NCBI GenBank assembly: GCA_036004405.1 | Contig: DASYRM010000082.1 | Coordinates: 1-21,565 of the forward strand | Source: DASYRM01 sp036004405 | GTDB taxonomy: Bacteria; Acidobacteriota; Vicinamibacteria; Vicinamibacterales; UBA2999 | Direction of reading: 5' to 3' | DNA: 21,565 nt | Shown here: piece after piece, positions 1 through 8,500 of the stretch | How positions within the stretch are numbered: the first letter of the stretch is position 1 | Layout of the letters: the number at the start of each line of letters is the position of its first letter | Position numbers and translations under genes: made by a program | The notes under the pieces: model-generated | What the model was told of the DNA's origin: nothing | The model's input: the letters and a program-made list of their open reading frames with translations, nothing else | Database searches by the model: none

Positions 1-774
1 GCGACGGTGTCGCTCGGGAGCCTGCTGGTGCCGTATCCGCAGTACGGCAACATCATGCAGACCAACACCAACGGGCGCGGGCGTCGCACCCACACCGTCG
101 ACGTCCGCGCGCAGCGCCGCTTCTTCAAGGGGTCGACGTTCCTCATCGACTACGCCTGGGTGCACGACCGGCAGCAGGAGTGGTTCGACGACCGCGGGCA
201 GTACGAAGTGCTGCAGAGCGGTGGCAAGAGTGGCTGGGAATGGCGGCCGCTGCTGGACGAGCCGGTGCACCGCCTGACCAGTGCCGCGACGGTGCAGTTG
301 CCGTTCGGGCGCGGCCACGCGATCGGATCGAACATGCCGCGCGCGCTCGACCTGGCGGTCGGCGGCTGGCAGTACACCGGTACGGCGCGCTATTACTCGG
401 GTCGGCCGCTGCTCTTCGGCACGAGCTACGTCGTGACCGGCAACCCGAAGCTCTCCAACCCGTCACGCAGCCAGTGGTTCGATACCAGCAAGTTCAGCGT
501 GCAGGACAGCTTCACGCCGCGCAGCAACGCGTGGTACTACGATGGGCTCGACGGTCCGGGCACGTTCATGACCGACATGACGCTGACCAAAATGTTCAGC
601 CTCGGCTCGACCTACCGGCTCGAGGCGCGCATCGAGGCCTACAACGCGCTGAACAACATCGTGTGGGACAACCCCGACCTGAACCTGGCGAGCGCCAACT
701 TCGGCAAGGTGACGCGGAAGCGGGTGGCCTGGACCGGCCGCGAAGTCCAGTTCGGTCTGCGGTTCGTGTTCTGA
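1..774 (+). CDS. TonB-dependent receptor, C-terminal part (5' truncated by window edge)
   Basis: Only the last 257 residues are present; the reading frame is open from base 1, so the gene starts outside the window. The visible part looks like the end of an outer-membrane beta-barrel: alternating polar and hydrophobic strands, many aromatics, and a terminal phenylalanine after QFGLRFV, the usual barrel-assembly signal. Stretches such as GGWQYTGTARYYSGRPL and NPSRSQWFDTSKF, and the closing RLEARIEAYNALNN, resemble the Oar-like TonB receptors with an N-terminal carboxypeptidase-regulatory domain that are abundant in Acidobacteriota. Such receptors import oligosaccharides or other large nutrients across the outer membrane. 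The esterase and lyase genes immediately downstream suggest a plant-polysaccharide fragment, perhaps pectic, as ligand; that is inference. The plug domain and TonB box lie outside the window, so the family call rests on barrel sequence only. Confidence 0.8.
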   Translation, partial: ATVSLGSLLVPYPQYGNIMQTNTNGRGRRTHTVDVRAQRRFFKGSTFLIDYAWVHDRQQEWFDDRGQYEVLQSGGKSGWEWRPLLDEPVHRLTSAATVQLPFGRGHAIGSNMPRALDLAVGGWQYTGTARYYSGRPLLFGTSYVVTGNPKLSNPSRSQWFDTSKFSVQDSFTPRSNAWYYDGLDGPGTFMTDMTLTKMFSLGSTYRLEARIEAYNALNNIVWDNPDLNLASANFGKVTRKRVAWTGREVQFGLRFVF

Positions 775-779
775 GATCC

Positions 780-2351
780 ATGCACCGGCGTACCCTGTTG
801 CGCTCGATCGCCGCGGGGGTCGGCGCGTACGCCGCGCGCCCGCTGGCGGGCCTGGCCGCCCCCGAAGGGCCGGTCGTCACCACGACGGCCGGCCGCGTCC
901 GTGGCTTCACGGCTGCCGACGGGATTCACGGCTTCAAGGGGATCCGGTACGGCGCCGACACCTCCACCCGGCGGTTCCTGCCGCCGGTCGCGGCGGCGGC
1001 CTGGACCGGAGTACGCGACGCGGTCGAATTCGGTCCGGTTGCTCCGCAGCCGGGGATGCGCGGCCGCGCCATGAGCGAGGACTGCCTCCACCTGAACGTG
1101 TGGACCCCGGGGCTGCGCAACGGGAAACGCCCCATCATGGTGTGGTTCCATCCCGGCGCGTTCAGCAGCGGCACGAGCAACGAAACCGAAGCCGACGGCG
1201 CGCATCTGAGCCGCCGCGGCGACGTGGTCGTCGTCACCGTCAACCATCGACTCAACGTCTTCGGTCACCTCTACCTCGGCGAGCTGGGGGGCACCGAGTA
1301 CGCCGATTCGGGCAACGCCGGCATTCTCGATCTCGTGCTCGCCCTGCGCTGGGTGCGTGACAACGCCGCGGAGTTCGGCGGCGATCCCGGAGCGGTCACC
1401 ATCTTCGGCCAGTCCGGCGGCGGCGCGAAGTGCGCCACGCTGATGGCGATGCCGGCGGCACAGGGGCTGTTCCATCGCGTCATCACGATGAGCGGTCAGC
1501 AGATCACCGGCAGCCGCAAGACCACCGCCACGACCAACGCGCGGCAAGTGCTGGGGGCGCTTGCGGTCACGCCAGATCGCCTGGGCGAATTGGCGGCGCT
1601 GCCGATGGCGACGCTGGTGCAGGCGAGCCGCTCGGCGGCCTATTTCGGTCCCGTCACGGACGGCCGGTCGCTGCCGCGGGACCCGTTCGACCCCGATGCG
1701 CCGCCGCTGTCGGCGTCGATTCCCATGATCCTGGGCAACACCCGCGGCGAGACGCGCACGCTCATCGGCCGCGGGCAGCCCGCGCTCTTCGACGTGACCT
1801 GGGACACGCTGCAGGCCGCGCTCGAAAGGAACTCACCGTTCATGGGCCCGCTCGATCGCGCGGCCGTGATCGCCAGCTACCGCCGTTGGCATCCCGGCTA
1901 TTCGCCGTCCGACGTGTTCTTTGCCGCGACCACTGATTCGCGCTCGTGGCGCGGTCAAGTCATCGAAGCGGAACGCCGCGCGGCGCAGCCCGGGGCGTCG
2001 GCACGGACCTGGGTGTTCCAGTTCGACTGGCCGACGCCGATTGACGGCGGCAAGTGGGGTGCCCACCATGGCCTCGACGTGCCGTTCGTCTTCGACACGA
2101 CCGATCTCGTACCCGAGACGGTGGGCACCGGCGGCGGGGCCGCCAGGCTCGCCGCGCAGATGAGCCGCACGTGGATCGAGTTCGCGCGCCGCGGCGATCC
2201 CAATCATTCGGGGCTGCCGCACTGGCCGGTCTACGACCTCCCGCGGCGGTCCACCATGGTCTTCGACGAGACGACGCGCGTGGTGGACGACCCGCGCGGC
2301 GACGAGCGCAGGCTCTTTCAGCAGGTGCCGTATGTCCAGCCCGGTACGTAG
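780..2351 (+). CDS. Type-B carboxylesterase, Tat-exported
   Basis: This 523-residue alpha/beta-hydrolase begins at the ATG five bases after the receptor stop codon. The same frame stays open further upstream, but only antisense to nothing recognisable; the ATG places a twin-arginine leader (HRRTLLRSIAAGVGAYA, then ALA-rich) at the N-terminus. Carboxylesterase-B hallmarks are present: EDCLHLNVWTP at about 100-110, the nucleophile elbow FGQSGGG with Ser212, the acid Glu324 in NTRGETR, and GAHHGLDVPFVF with His430 as the likely catalytic histidine. The usual HGGGF oxyanion loop reads HPGAF here (124-128). The enzyme should hydrolyse carboxylic esters in the periplasm or outside the cell. Next to a pectate lyase it might remove acetyl, methyl or feruloyl groups from plant polysaccharide, but the substrate cannot be read from the sequence. 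Its 3' end overlaps the next gene by 20 bases and lies in a hairpin element. Confidence 0.88.
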   Translation: MHRRTLLRSIAAGVGAYAARPLAGLAAPEGPVVTTTAGRVRGFTAADGIHGFKGIRYGADTSTRRFLPPVAAAAWTGVRDAVEFGPVAPQPGMRGRAMSEDCLHLNVWTPGLRNGKRPIMVWFHPGAFSSGTSNETEADGAHLSRRGDVVVVTVNHRLNVFGHLYLGELGGTEYADSGNAGILDLVLALRWVRDNAAEFGGDPGAVTIFGQSGGGAKCATLMAMPAAQGLFHRVITMSGQQITGSRKTTATTNARQVLGALAVTPDRLGELAALPMATLVQASRSAAYFGPVTDGRSLPRDPFDPDAPPLSASIPMILGNTRGETRTLIGRGQPALFDVTWDTLQAALERNSPFMGPLDRAAVIASYRRWHPGYSPSDVFFAATTDSRSWRGQVIEAERRAAQPGASARTWVFQFDWPTPIDGGKWGAHHGLDVPFVFDTTDLVPETVGTGGGAARLAAQMSRTWIEFARRGDPNHSGLPHWPVYDLPRRSTMVFDETTRVVDDPRGDERRLFQQVPYVQPGT

Positions 2352-3915
2352 AGGCGCACCGTTAGGTGCGCCTGCCGCGCTCCTTGCGCTGGCGGTGTCT
2401 GTCGTCGTGGCGGGCGCGCAGACCAGTGCGACGCCGAGCCGCCAGCAGATCCTCGATGCGATGAAGCGCGCCACCACCTTCATGACCGAGAAGGTCAGCA
2501 CGAACGGCGGCTTCGTCTGGACCTACCTGCCGGACCTGTCGCGGCGCTGGGGCGAACTGGAAGCGCGCGACACCCAGATCTGGATTCAACCGCCGGGGAC
2601 GGCGACGATGGGCCACCTGTTCCTCGACGCCTACCACGCTACCGGCGACGAGTACTACTACCAGGCGGCCGAGCGCACGGTGAACGCGTTGATCTGGGCG
2701 CAGTACCCGTCGGGCGGATGGAACTACCTGGCCGACTTCGCGGGCGACCGCTCGCTGCGCGACTGGTACGACACCATCGGCCACAATGCCTGGCGCCTCG
2801 AAGAGTTTCAGCACTACTGGGGGAACGCCACGTTCGACGACGCCGGCACGGCCGAATCAGCCCGGCTGCTGCTGCGCGTGTACCTCGAGAAGCGGGATCC
2901 GCGCTTCAAGCCGGCGCTCGACAAGGCCATCCAGTTCGTCGTCGAGAGCCAGTATCCCGAGGGATTCTGGCCGCAGCGATACCCGCTGCAGCACGAGTTC
3001 TCGCACCACGGACTGCCCGACTACACGTCGTACGCGACGTTCAACGACGACGTCGCGGGAGAGAACATCGACTTCCTGGTGCAGTGCTACCAGGGGCTGG
3101 GCGATCCGCGCGTGCTCGACACCATCAGGCGCGGCATGAACGCGTTCCTGGTGGCGCAGCAGGGGTCGCCGCAGCCGGGGTGGTCGCTTCAGTACACGCT
3201 CGATGGCCGGCCCGCAGCCGCGCGCACCTACGAGCCGCGGTCGCTCGCCACGCACACCACCGCGACCAACATCGGGCTGCTGCTCAGGTTCTACCGGCTC
3301 ACAGGCGACACGAAGTACCTGGCGCGCGTGCCCGAGGCGATCGACTGGCTGGAGAAACTGACATTACCGCCGGGCGTTGCGCCGGCCGGCCGCACCCATC
3401 CGACGTTCGTCGAGATCGGCACCAACCGCGCGCTCTACGTGCACCGCGAGGGCTCGAACGTCGTCAACGGCCGCTACTATTTTGACTACGACGCGAAGAA
3501 CACGCTGGCGCACTACAGCGGGTTCCGCGCCGTCGACGTCGCCGGCCTTCGCAAGCAGTACGAGCAGGCACGGAACCTGAAGCCGGAGGACGCGCTACGT
3601 GCCTCGCCGCTGGCGGCCGGCGCCGGCGCGACCCCGCTGCCTCGCTTTGTCGCTGTCGAAGCCCCGGCGGGCTCGGCTCCCAACGACGTCATCGCTTCGC
3701 TCACGCCGCAGGGGTACTGGATGGCGCCACTTGGCTACAACAGCCATCCGTTCACGCGCCATTCGTCGGCGGCACCGGTCGCCGGCAGCTTCTCGCAGAC
3801 GCACGTCGGCGACGAGACCGACACGTCGCCCTATCCCGACCCGGCGCTGCGCGGGATTTCGACGGCGGCCTACATCCGCAACATGAGCGTGCTCATCCGG
3901 GCGCTGGAGCGCTGA
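2332..3915 (+). CDS. Pectate lyase, family PL10-like (Pec_lyase)
   Basis: The 527-residue product has an N-terminal signal-like segment (basic RR near residue 6, hydrophobic 12-28, AGAQ cleavage site), so it is probably exported. Matches to the pectic acid lyase family are YPEGFWPQRYP at 208-218, TFNDD at 236-240 and ARTYEPRS at 297-304, recalling the conserved YPxGGWPQ, TFND and ARAYE-x-S motifs of PL10 enzymes. Helical repeats fit an alpha/alpha-toroid fold. The role would be calcium-dependent beta-elimination of polygalacturonate. The ATG at 2332 is preceded by an AGGT at 2323-2326; translation starts 20 bases before the esterase stop, so the two genes are probably coupled. The first dozen codons run through a hairpin element. 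A region of about 110 residues after the motif core (residue 400 onward) is less recognisable. Another toroidal lyase or hydrolase is possible but less likely. Confidence 0.72.
   Translation: MSSPVRRGAPLGAPAALLALAVSVVVAGAQTSATPSRQQILDAMKRATTFMTEKVSTNGGFVWTYLPDLSRRWGELEARDTQIWIQPPGTATMGHLFLDAYHATGDEYYYQAAERTVNALIWAQYPSGGWNYLADFAGDRSLRDWYDTIGHNAWRLEEFQHYWGNATFDDAGTAESARLLLRVYLEKRDPRFKPALDKAIQFVVESQYPEGFWPQRYPLQHEFSHHGLPDYTSYATFNDDVAGENIDFLVQCYQGLGDPRVLDTIRRGMNAFLVAQQGSPQPGWSLQYTLDGRPAAARTYEPRSLATHTTATNIGLLLRFYRLTGDTKYLARVPEAIDWLEKLTLPPGVAPAGRTHPTFVEIGTNRALYVHREGSNVVNGRYYFDYDAKNTLAHYSGFRAVDVAGLRKQYEQARNLKPEDALRASPLAAGAGATPLPRFVAVEAPAGSAPNDVIASLTPQGYWMAPLGYNSHPFTRHSSAAPVAGSFSQTHVGDETDTSPYPDPALRGISTAAYIRNMSVLIRALER
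2344..2376 (+). repeat. 33-nt hairpin element, copy 1 (stop codon inside)
   Basis: The block is GTACGTAG (2344-2351), a perfect 9-bp stem AGGCGCACC / GGTGCGCCT (2352-2360 with 2365-2373), loop GTTA, then GCC. The TAG of the GTACGTAG flank is the stop codon of the carboxylesterase, and the rest encodes residues near the N-terminus of the pectate lyase. A second element of the same layout lies at 21239-21271 with compensatory changes in the stem. No T-tract follows, so a simple intrinsic terminator is unlikely. Confidence 0.75.
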
Positions 3916-4812
3916 ATGCGCGCGGCGGCTCGAGCCCTGATCGCGGCCTGCGCCATGGCCGCGTCGGCGTCGGCACTCCGTGCGCAGGAAACGGTGCTGC
4001 CGCTGTGGCCGGAAGGTGTGCCCAACGCGCAATCTGCCGGCGGCCCTGAGCGGCTCGAGGACGGGCGCGTGTCCAACGTCCACGTGCCGACCCTCACGTA
4101 CGTGCGGCCCGCGGGGAAGCCCACTGGCATCGCCGTGATCGTGTGTCCCGGCGGCGGCTATGCGCGGCTGGCGATGACCAACGAGCCGGCCGGGATTGCC
4201 GATCGGTTGTCGCGCGAAGGCATCGCAACGTTCGTCCTGAAGTACCGCCTCAAGGAGTATGGCTTTCCGGCCCCGCTCCAGGACGTGCTCCGCGCCGTCC
4301 GCCTCCTGCGATCGCGCGCCACGGAGTTTGCGGTTCGTCCCGATCGCATCGTCGTCATGGGCGCCTCGGCGGGTGGCCACGTGGCGGCGATGGCGGCGAC
4401 GATGTTCGACGCCGCCGAGGGGCGCACCGGCGCCGCGCTCGATGCGGTCAGCGCGCGGCCCGATTTCGTGGCGCTCCTCTACCCGGTGATCACCATGCGG
4501 CCGCCGTTCGCGCACGCCGACTCGGTGCGCAACCTGCTCGGCCCGGCGCCCACGCAGGCGCTGCTCGACCGTCTCTCGCTCGAGCGTCACGCCCGCGCCG
4601 ACATGCCCCCGGTGTTCCTGGTGCACACCGCCGAGGACCGCAGCGTGCCGCTCGAGAACAGCGCGCTGTTCTACCAGGCGATTCGGCGCGCCGGCGGGCG
4701 CGCGGAACTGCACCTGTACGAACGCGGTCCGCATGGGTTCGGCACCCGATCCGATCTGGGCACCACTTCGGGCTGGATCGATCGCTGGATCGAGTGGCTG
4801 CGCGCGATGTAG
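3916..4812 (+). CDS. Secreted alpha/beta-hydrolase, acetyl-esterase type
   Basis: The 298-residue protein starts at the ATG directly after the lyase TGA, with GGAG at 3906-3909 as ribosome binding site. A signal peptide covers about residues 1-24 (hydrophobic stretch ending LRAQ). The fold is of the acetyl-xylan-esterase or BD-FAE-like alpha/beta-hydrolase type: oxyanion loop CPGGGY at 77-82, nucleophile elbow GASAGG with Ser151, acid Asp241 in VHTAEDRSVP, and His273 in GPHGFG. WPEGVPNA just after the signal peptide is typical of secreted members. It probably deacetylates plant polysaccharide or oligosaccharides outside the inner membrane and works with the adjacent lyase and carboxylesterase. 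Zero spacing argues for one transcript. It ends ten bases before the convergent TetR gene. The exact ester substrate is unknown. Confidence 0.85.
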   Translation: MRAAARALIAACAMAASASALRAQETVLPLWPEGVPNAQSAGGPERLEDGRVSNVHVPTLTYVRPAGKPTGIAVIVCPGGGYARLAMTNEPAGIADRLSREGIATFVLKYRLKEYGFPAPLQDVLRAVRLLRSRATEFAVRPDRIVVMGASAGGHVAAMAATMFDAAEGRTGAALDAVSARPDFVALLYPVITMRPPFAHADSVRNLLGPAPTQALLDRLSLERHARADMPPVFLVHTAEDRSVPLENSALFYQAIRRAGGRAELHLYERGPHGFGTRSDLGTTSGWIDRWIEWLRAM

Positions 4813-4822
4813 GCGCGCGATG

Positions 4823-5470
4823 TCAGCGGGGCTTCGAACGCGCCGGCGCACGCCGGGAGCGACGCGGCCGGCTCACCAGCGGATCCCAGGCGGCCATCGC
4901 CGCGTCCGCAACGGCCGTCAACGCCTGACGCGAGGCGCCGTCGCGGGCGCGCACGGCAAGACCTTGCACGACGGTCGAGTAGAACGACGCCATCTCGGAG
5001 ACCGGCGCCCCGGCCGGCACGTCGGCGTCGCTCACGCCGCGGGTGATGCGAGCGCGAATGACCTCGGGCCCCTCCTGACGGAGCGACCGCAGATAGTCGT
5101 GGGCGTCCTGGTTGCCGCGCGTGGAATTGAGTGCGCCGAGGATGATGAGGCAGCCGCGCGGGCCGTCGCCGCGGCAGAACTGCTCGGCTGCCGCGTGGAG
5201 CAGTCGCGCCACGCCTTCGCGGGCCGTCGGCGCGTCGAGCGCGGCGCGCATCACCCCGCCCATGGTCGTGTAGTACAGGTCTGCCGCTTCGCGAAACAGG
5301 CGGTCTTTCGACCCGAAGGCTGAATAGAAGCTTGGCGGCGCGATGTCGCCCATCGCCGTCAGCAGTTCGTCAAGCGTGGCGCCGTCATAGCCGCGCGCAA
5401 AGAACACCTCCATCGCGCTGCGCAGCGCCTGCTCGCGGTCGAAACTGCGTGGACGTCCTCGGGGTGCCAT
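4823..5470 (-). CDS. TetR-family transcriptional regulator
   Basis: The 215-residue protein begins MAPRGRPRSFD, a common TetR N-terminus, followed by the helix-turn-helix region at about 28-56 (FFARGYDGATLDELLTAMG, then PPSFYSAFGSKDRLF). The C-terminal ligand-binding half includes GPRGCLIILGAL near 115, seen in many AcrR-like regulators. The ATG at 5470 (complement) has GGGAGG seven bases upstream (complement of 5478-5483). The last 15 residues form a basic tail rich in Arg and Pro (RPRRSRR onward), longer than typical. It is divergent from the transporter gene and the control region between them holds two copies of a candidate operator, so it most likely represses the transporter operon and itself. 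The inducer cannot be inferred, although a lipid or other envelope compound would fit. Confidence 0.93.
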   Translation of the reverse strand: MAPRGRPRSFDREQALRSAMEVFFARGYDGATLDELLTAMGDIAPPSFYSAFGSKDRLFREAADLYYTTMGGVMRAALDAPTAREGVARLLHAAAEQFCRGDGPRGCLIILGALNSTRGNQDAHDYLRSLRQEGPEVIRARITRGVSDADVPAGAPVSEMASFYSTVVQGLAVRARDGASRQALTAVADAAMAAWDPLVSRPRRSRRAPARSKPR

Positions 5471-5487
5471 CTCCAGGCCTCCCGACC

Positions 5488-5493
5488 ATTATA
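5488..5493 (-). promoter_or_regulatory. -10 element for the TetR gene
   Basis: The complement reads TATAAT, a perfect sigma-70 -10 hexamer pointing toward the TetR gene. No good -35 hexamer lies 16-18 bases further upstream. The predicted start near 5481 leaves only about ten bases of leader and barely includes the ribosome binding site, so the true start may differ. Confidence 0.45.
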
Positions 5494-5505
5494 TAGCCAT
5501 CACTA
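5489..5505 (+). promoter_or_regulatory. Candidate TetR operator, copy 1
   Basis: TTATATAGCCATCACTA is repeated at 5534-5550 as TTATATAGTACTCACTA (14 of 17 identical). The inner 12 bases, TAGCCATCACTA, form an imperfect dyad of TAGN and ACTA arms. This copy overlaps the -10 of the TetR gene, which suits autorepression. Confidence 0.5.
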
Positions 5506-5514
5506 AAAAAAGAC

Positions 5515-5542
5515 TTGACCCCGCGTTCGGGATTTATATAGT
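5515..5542 (+). promoter_or_regulatory. Sigma-70-like promoter of the transporter operon
   Basis: TTGACC at 5515-5520 (five of six matches to TTGACA) is followed after 16 bases by TATAGT at 5537-5542 (five of six matches to TATAAT). It points at the RND-LolA gene, and transcription would start near 5549, leaving about 35 bases of leader. The AT-rich stretch stands out from its GC-rich surroundings. Confidence 0.6.
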
Positions 5543-5550
5543 ACTCACTA
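5534..5550 (+). promoter_or_regulatory. Candidate TetR operator, copy 2
   Basis: TTATATAGTACTCACTA repeats copy 1 at a 45-bp spacing in the same orientation. Its core TAGTACTCACTA is a dyad with perfect TAGT and ACTA arms. It covers the -10 of the transporter promoter, so a bound repressor would block RNA polymerase there. Confidence 0.5.
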
Positions 5551-5570
5551 CACAATTAATCAGCTGTGGT

Positions 5571-5576
5571 GAGGAG
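5571..5576 (+). promoter_or_regulatory. Ribosome binding site fixing the RND-LolA start
   Basis: GAGGAG lies seven bases before the ATG at 5584. A GTG at 5566 is in frame and would lengthen the protein by six residues, but it lies upstream of this site and has no Shine-Dalgarno sequence of its own. Confidence 0.7.
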
Positions 5577-5583
5577 TGCCGTC

Positions 5584-8500
5584 ATGAACCGTCCCGACTC
5601 GAAAGTCTTCCGCCCGTACGCGCGCTGGATCGTGACCCACCGCCTGGTCGTCGTGGCGGCCATCGTGCTGGTCACCGGCTTCCTGGCGTCGCGCCTCGGC
5701 AGCCTACAGGTGGACTCCAATCCCGACCTGTGGGCGCCGCAGAACCACCCCTACGTCGAGACCACGAACCTGCTCGAGGAGCTGTTCGGCGGCCGCAACC
5801 TGACCGTGATCGGCGTCGTGCCGAAGACCGGCGACGTCTACCAGCCGAAGGTGCTGGCGAAGATCAAGCGCATCCAGGATCGGCTGGAGCTGGTGCCGCA
5901 CGCCGTCCGGCACAACATCCTCAGCCTGGCGGCGCGCAAGGTGAAGGAGGTGAAGGGCGGGCCCGACGGCATGGAAGTGCGGCCGATGATGGAGACTGTC
6001 CCGCGCACGGTCGAAGAGATCGCGCGCCTCAAGGCGGCGGTGGCGTCGATGCCGATCTACATCAACGCGCTGGTGTCGCCCGATGGCAGGGCCGCGACCG
6101 TCGTGGCCGACTTCAAGCAGGACGAGCGATCCCCCAACTTCATTGCGCTCAACCATGATCTCCACACAATCGTGGATGCCGAGCGCGATGGGGACGTGGA
6201 CATCTACCTTGGCGGCATCACGATCATCGGCGAGGCGGCCGACGAGCAGTTCACGAAGATGCCGATCTTTTTCGGCGCCGCGCTCCTCATCATCCTGCTG
6301 GTCCAGTACTGGTCGTTCCGCAGCGTGCAGGGCATGGTGCTGCCGATGCTGACCGGCCTCCTCAGCGTGGTGTGGAGCCTGGGCCTCATGGGGCTGCTGG
6401 GCGTCCACCTCGATCCGTTGAACACCACGACGCCCATCCTGGTGCTCGCGGTCGCCGCCGGGCACGCCATCCAGATTCTGAAGCGCTACTACGAGGAGTA
6501 CGGCCGGCTGCGCGCCACCATGGCGCCGCGCGACGCCAATCGCGAGGCGGTGATCGAGTCGATGGTGCGCGTGGGCCCGGTGATGATCATCGCCGGTCTC
6601 ATCGCCACCATTACGTTCCTGTCGCTCGCCGGCACCGGCATCCCGATGGTGCAGCATTTCGGCGTGTTTGCTGGCTGCGGCGTGCTGGCCACGATGATCA
6701 TCGAGATGACGGTGATTCCCGCCGTTCGCTCCCTGCTGCGGCCGCCGCGGGAACGCGAGGCGGCGCGCGAGCGGAAGGCCGGCGTCCTGGATCGCTTCCT
6801 GACCGGTGTTGCCGACAGCCTGGTGGGCGGCCGGGCTCCCGTGTTCGTGGCCGGCGGGCTGATGGTGCTGGCCATCGTCGGCTTCGGTGTCACCCGGCTG
6901 CGCATCGACAACAACTTCCGGCTGTACTTCCGCCCCGAGAGCGCCGTGCGCGCCGACGACCGCGTGCTGAACCAGACGTTCGGTGGGACCAACTCGATTC
7001 AGTTCCTGGTGCAGACGCCGGCCGCCGACGGCATCAAGGATCCGCGCGTGCTCAAGGGCATGGAGCGGCTGCAGACCTTCCTCGAAAGGCAGCCGAAGGT
7101 GGGCAAGACGCAGTCGATGGTGGACCTGATCAAGCGGATGAACCAGGCCATGCACGCCGACGATCGGAGCTATTACGCGGTACCCGACAGCCAGGAGCTG
7201 GTGGCGCAGTACCTGTTCCTGTATTCGCTGTCCGGCGATCCCCAGGACTTCGACAGCCTGGTGGACAACGACTATCGGCGCGCCACCGTGTGGGCGTTCG
7301 TCAAGGACGACAGCACGACCAACGCCGACCAGATTGCCAGGCGCGCGCGGGCGATCATCGACGAGAGCTTTCCGCCCGGCGTGACGGTGCAGATGGGCGG
7401 CAGCCTGCCGCAGCTCATCGCGCTCAACGACGTCATCGTGTCCGACAAGATCCGGAACATGGCGCAGATGGCCGTGGTGGTGTTCGTGCTCGGCGCCATC
7501 ATCCTGCGGTCGCTCGTCGGCGGGCTGTTCGTGGTGACGCCGCTCTTCGCGGTGATGCTCGCCAACTTCGGCCTGATGGGTTGGCGAGAGACGCCCCTCG
7601 ACATCTCGGCGATGACGACCGCCGCGATGGCGATCGGCATTGGCGCCGACTACGAGATCTACCTGCTCTTCCGCTTCAAGGAGGAGCTGGCCCGCACCGG
7701 CAGCGTGCTCGAGGCCACCCGCGCCTCGATGCTCACCTCGGGTAAGGCGATTCTGCTCGTCGCCATTTCGATCGTCGCCGGCTACGCGGTGCTGCAGGCG
7801 TCCGAGTTCGCCTTCTACAACACGCTGTCGAGCATGGTCACCGCAACGATGGTGATCAGCGCCTTCTTCGCGCTGTTCTTCCTGCGTGCGCTGATGATGC
7901 TGTTCAAGCCGCGGTTCGTCTTCGGCGATCGGCGCGAGGCCTTCTTCAAGCCGGTCGCGGCGGCGGTGCTGGCCGCAATCGCGATCGGGCTGGCGGCCCC
8001 AGCGGAAGCCGCCGAGCCGAGCGCGCGCGACATCATGGAGAAGAACTTCTTCGTGACCAAGGTGTCGTCGCTGCAGCTCGAGTCCACGATGGTCCTCGTC
8101 AACGACAAGGGGCAGCAACGCGAGCGGCGGAGCACCGGCCTGATCAAGCTGCAGCCCAACGGCGTGGACTCGAAGCTCGTCGTTCGCTTCAGCACGCCCG
8201 CCGACATCAAGGGCACCAGCTTCCTCCAGGTGGAGCACATCGACGGCGACGACGACCTGTGGATCTACCTGCCGGCGCTGAAGAAGAGCCGGCGGCTGGT
8301 GGCCAACAACAAGAAGGACAGTTTCGTGGGGTCGGACTTTTCCTACGGCGACATTTCGCTGCCGAAGGTCGATCAGTACCGTCACACGCTCCTGCGCAGC
8401 GAGAAGGCGGACGGGTTCGACTGCTACGTGGTGGAAAGCGTTCCGGCCAGCGACGCCGTGCGGGCCAACAGCGGCTATAGCCGCAAGCTCACCTGGGTGC

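Noticed and set aside
4802..4822. Short direct repeat GCGCGATGT around the hydrolase stop as a possible insertion footprint
   Set aside because: Nine bases of GC-rich repeat 12 bases apart is easily chance, and there is no insertion between the copies.
3595..4851. Minus-strand frame of 418 codons across the alpha/beta-hydrolase gene
   Set aside because: It overlaps a + strand gene with an intact catalytic triad and has the Arg/His-rich make-up of an antisense shadow.
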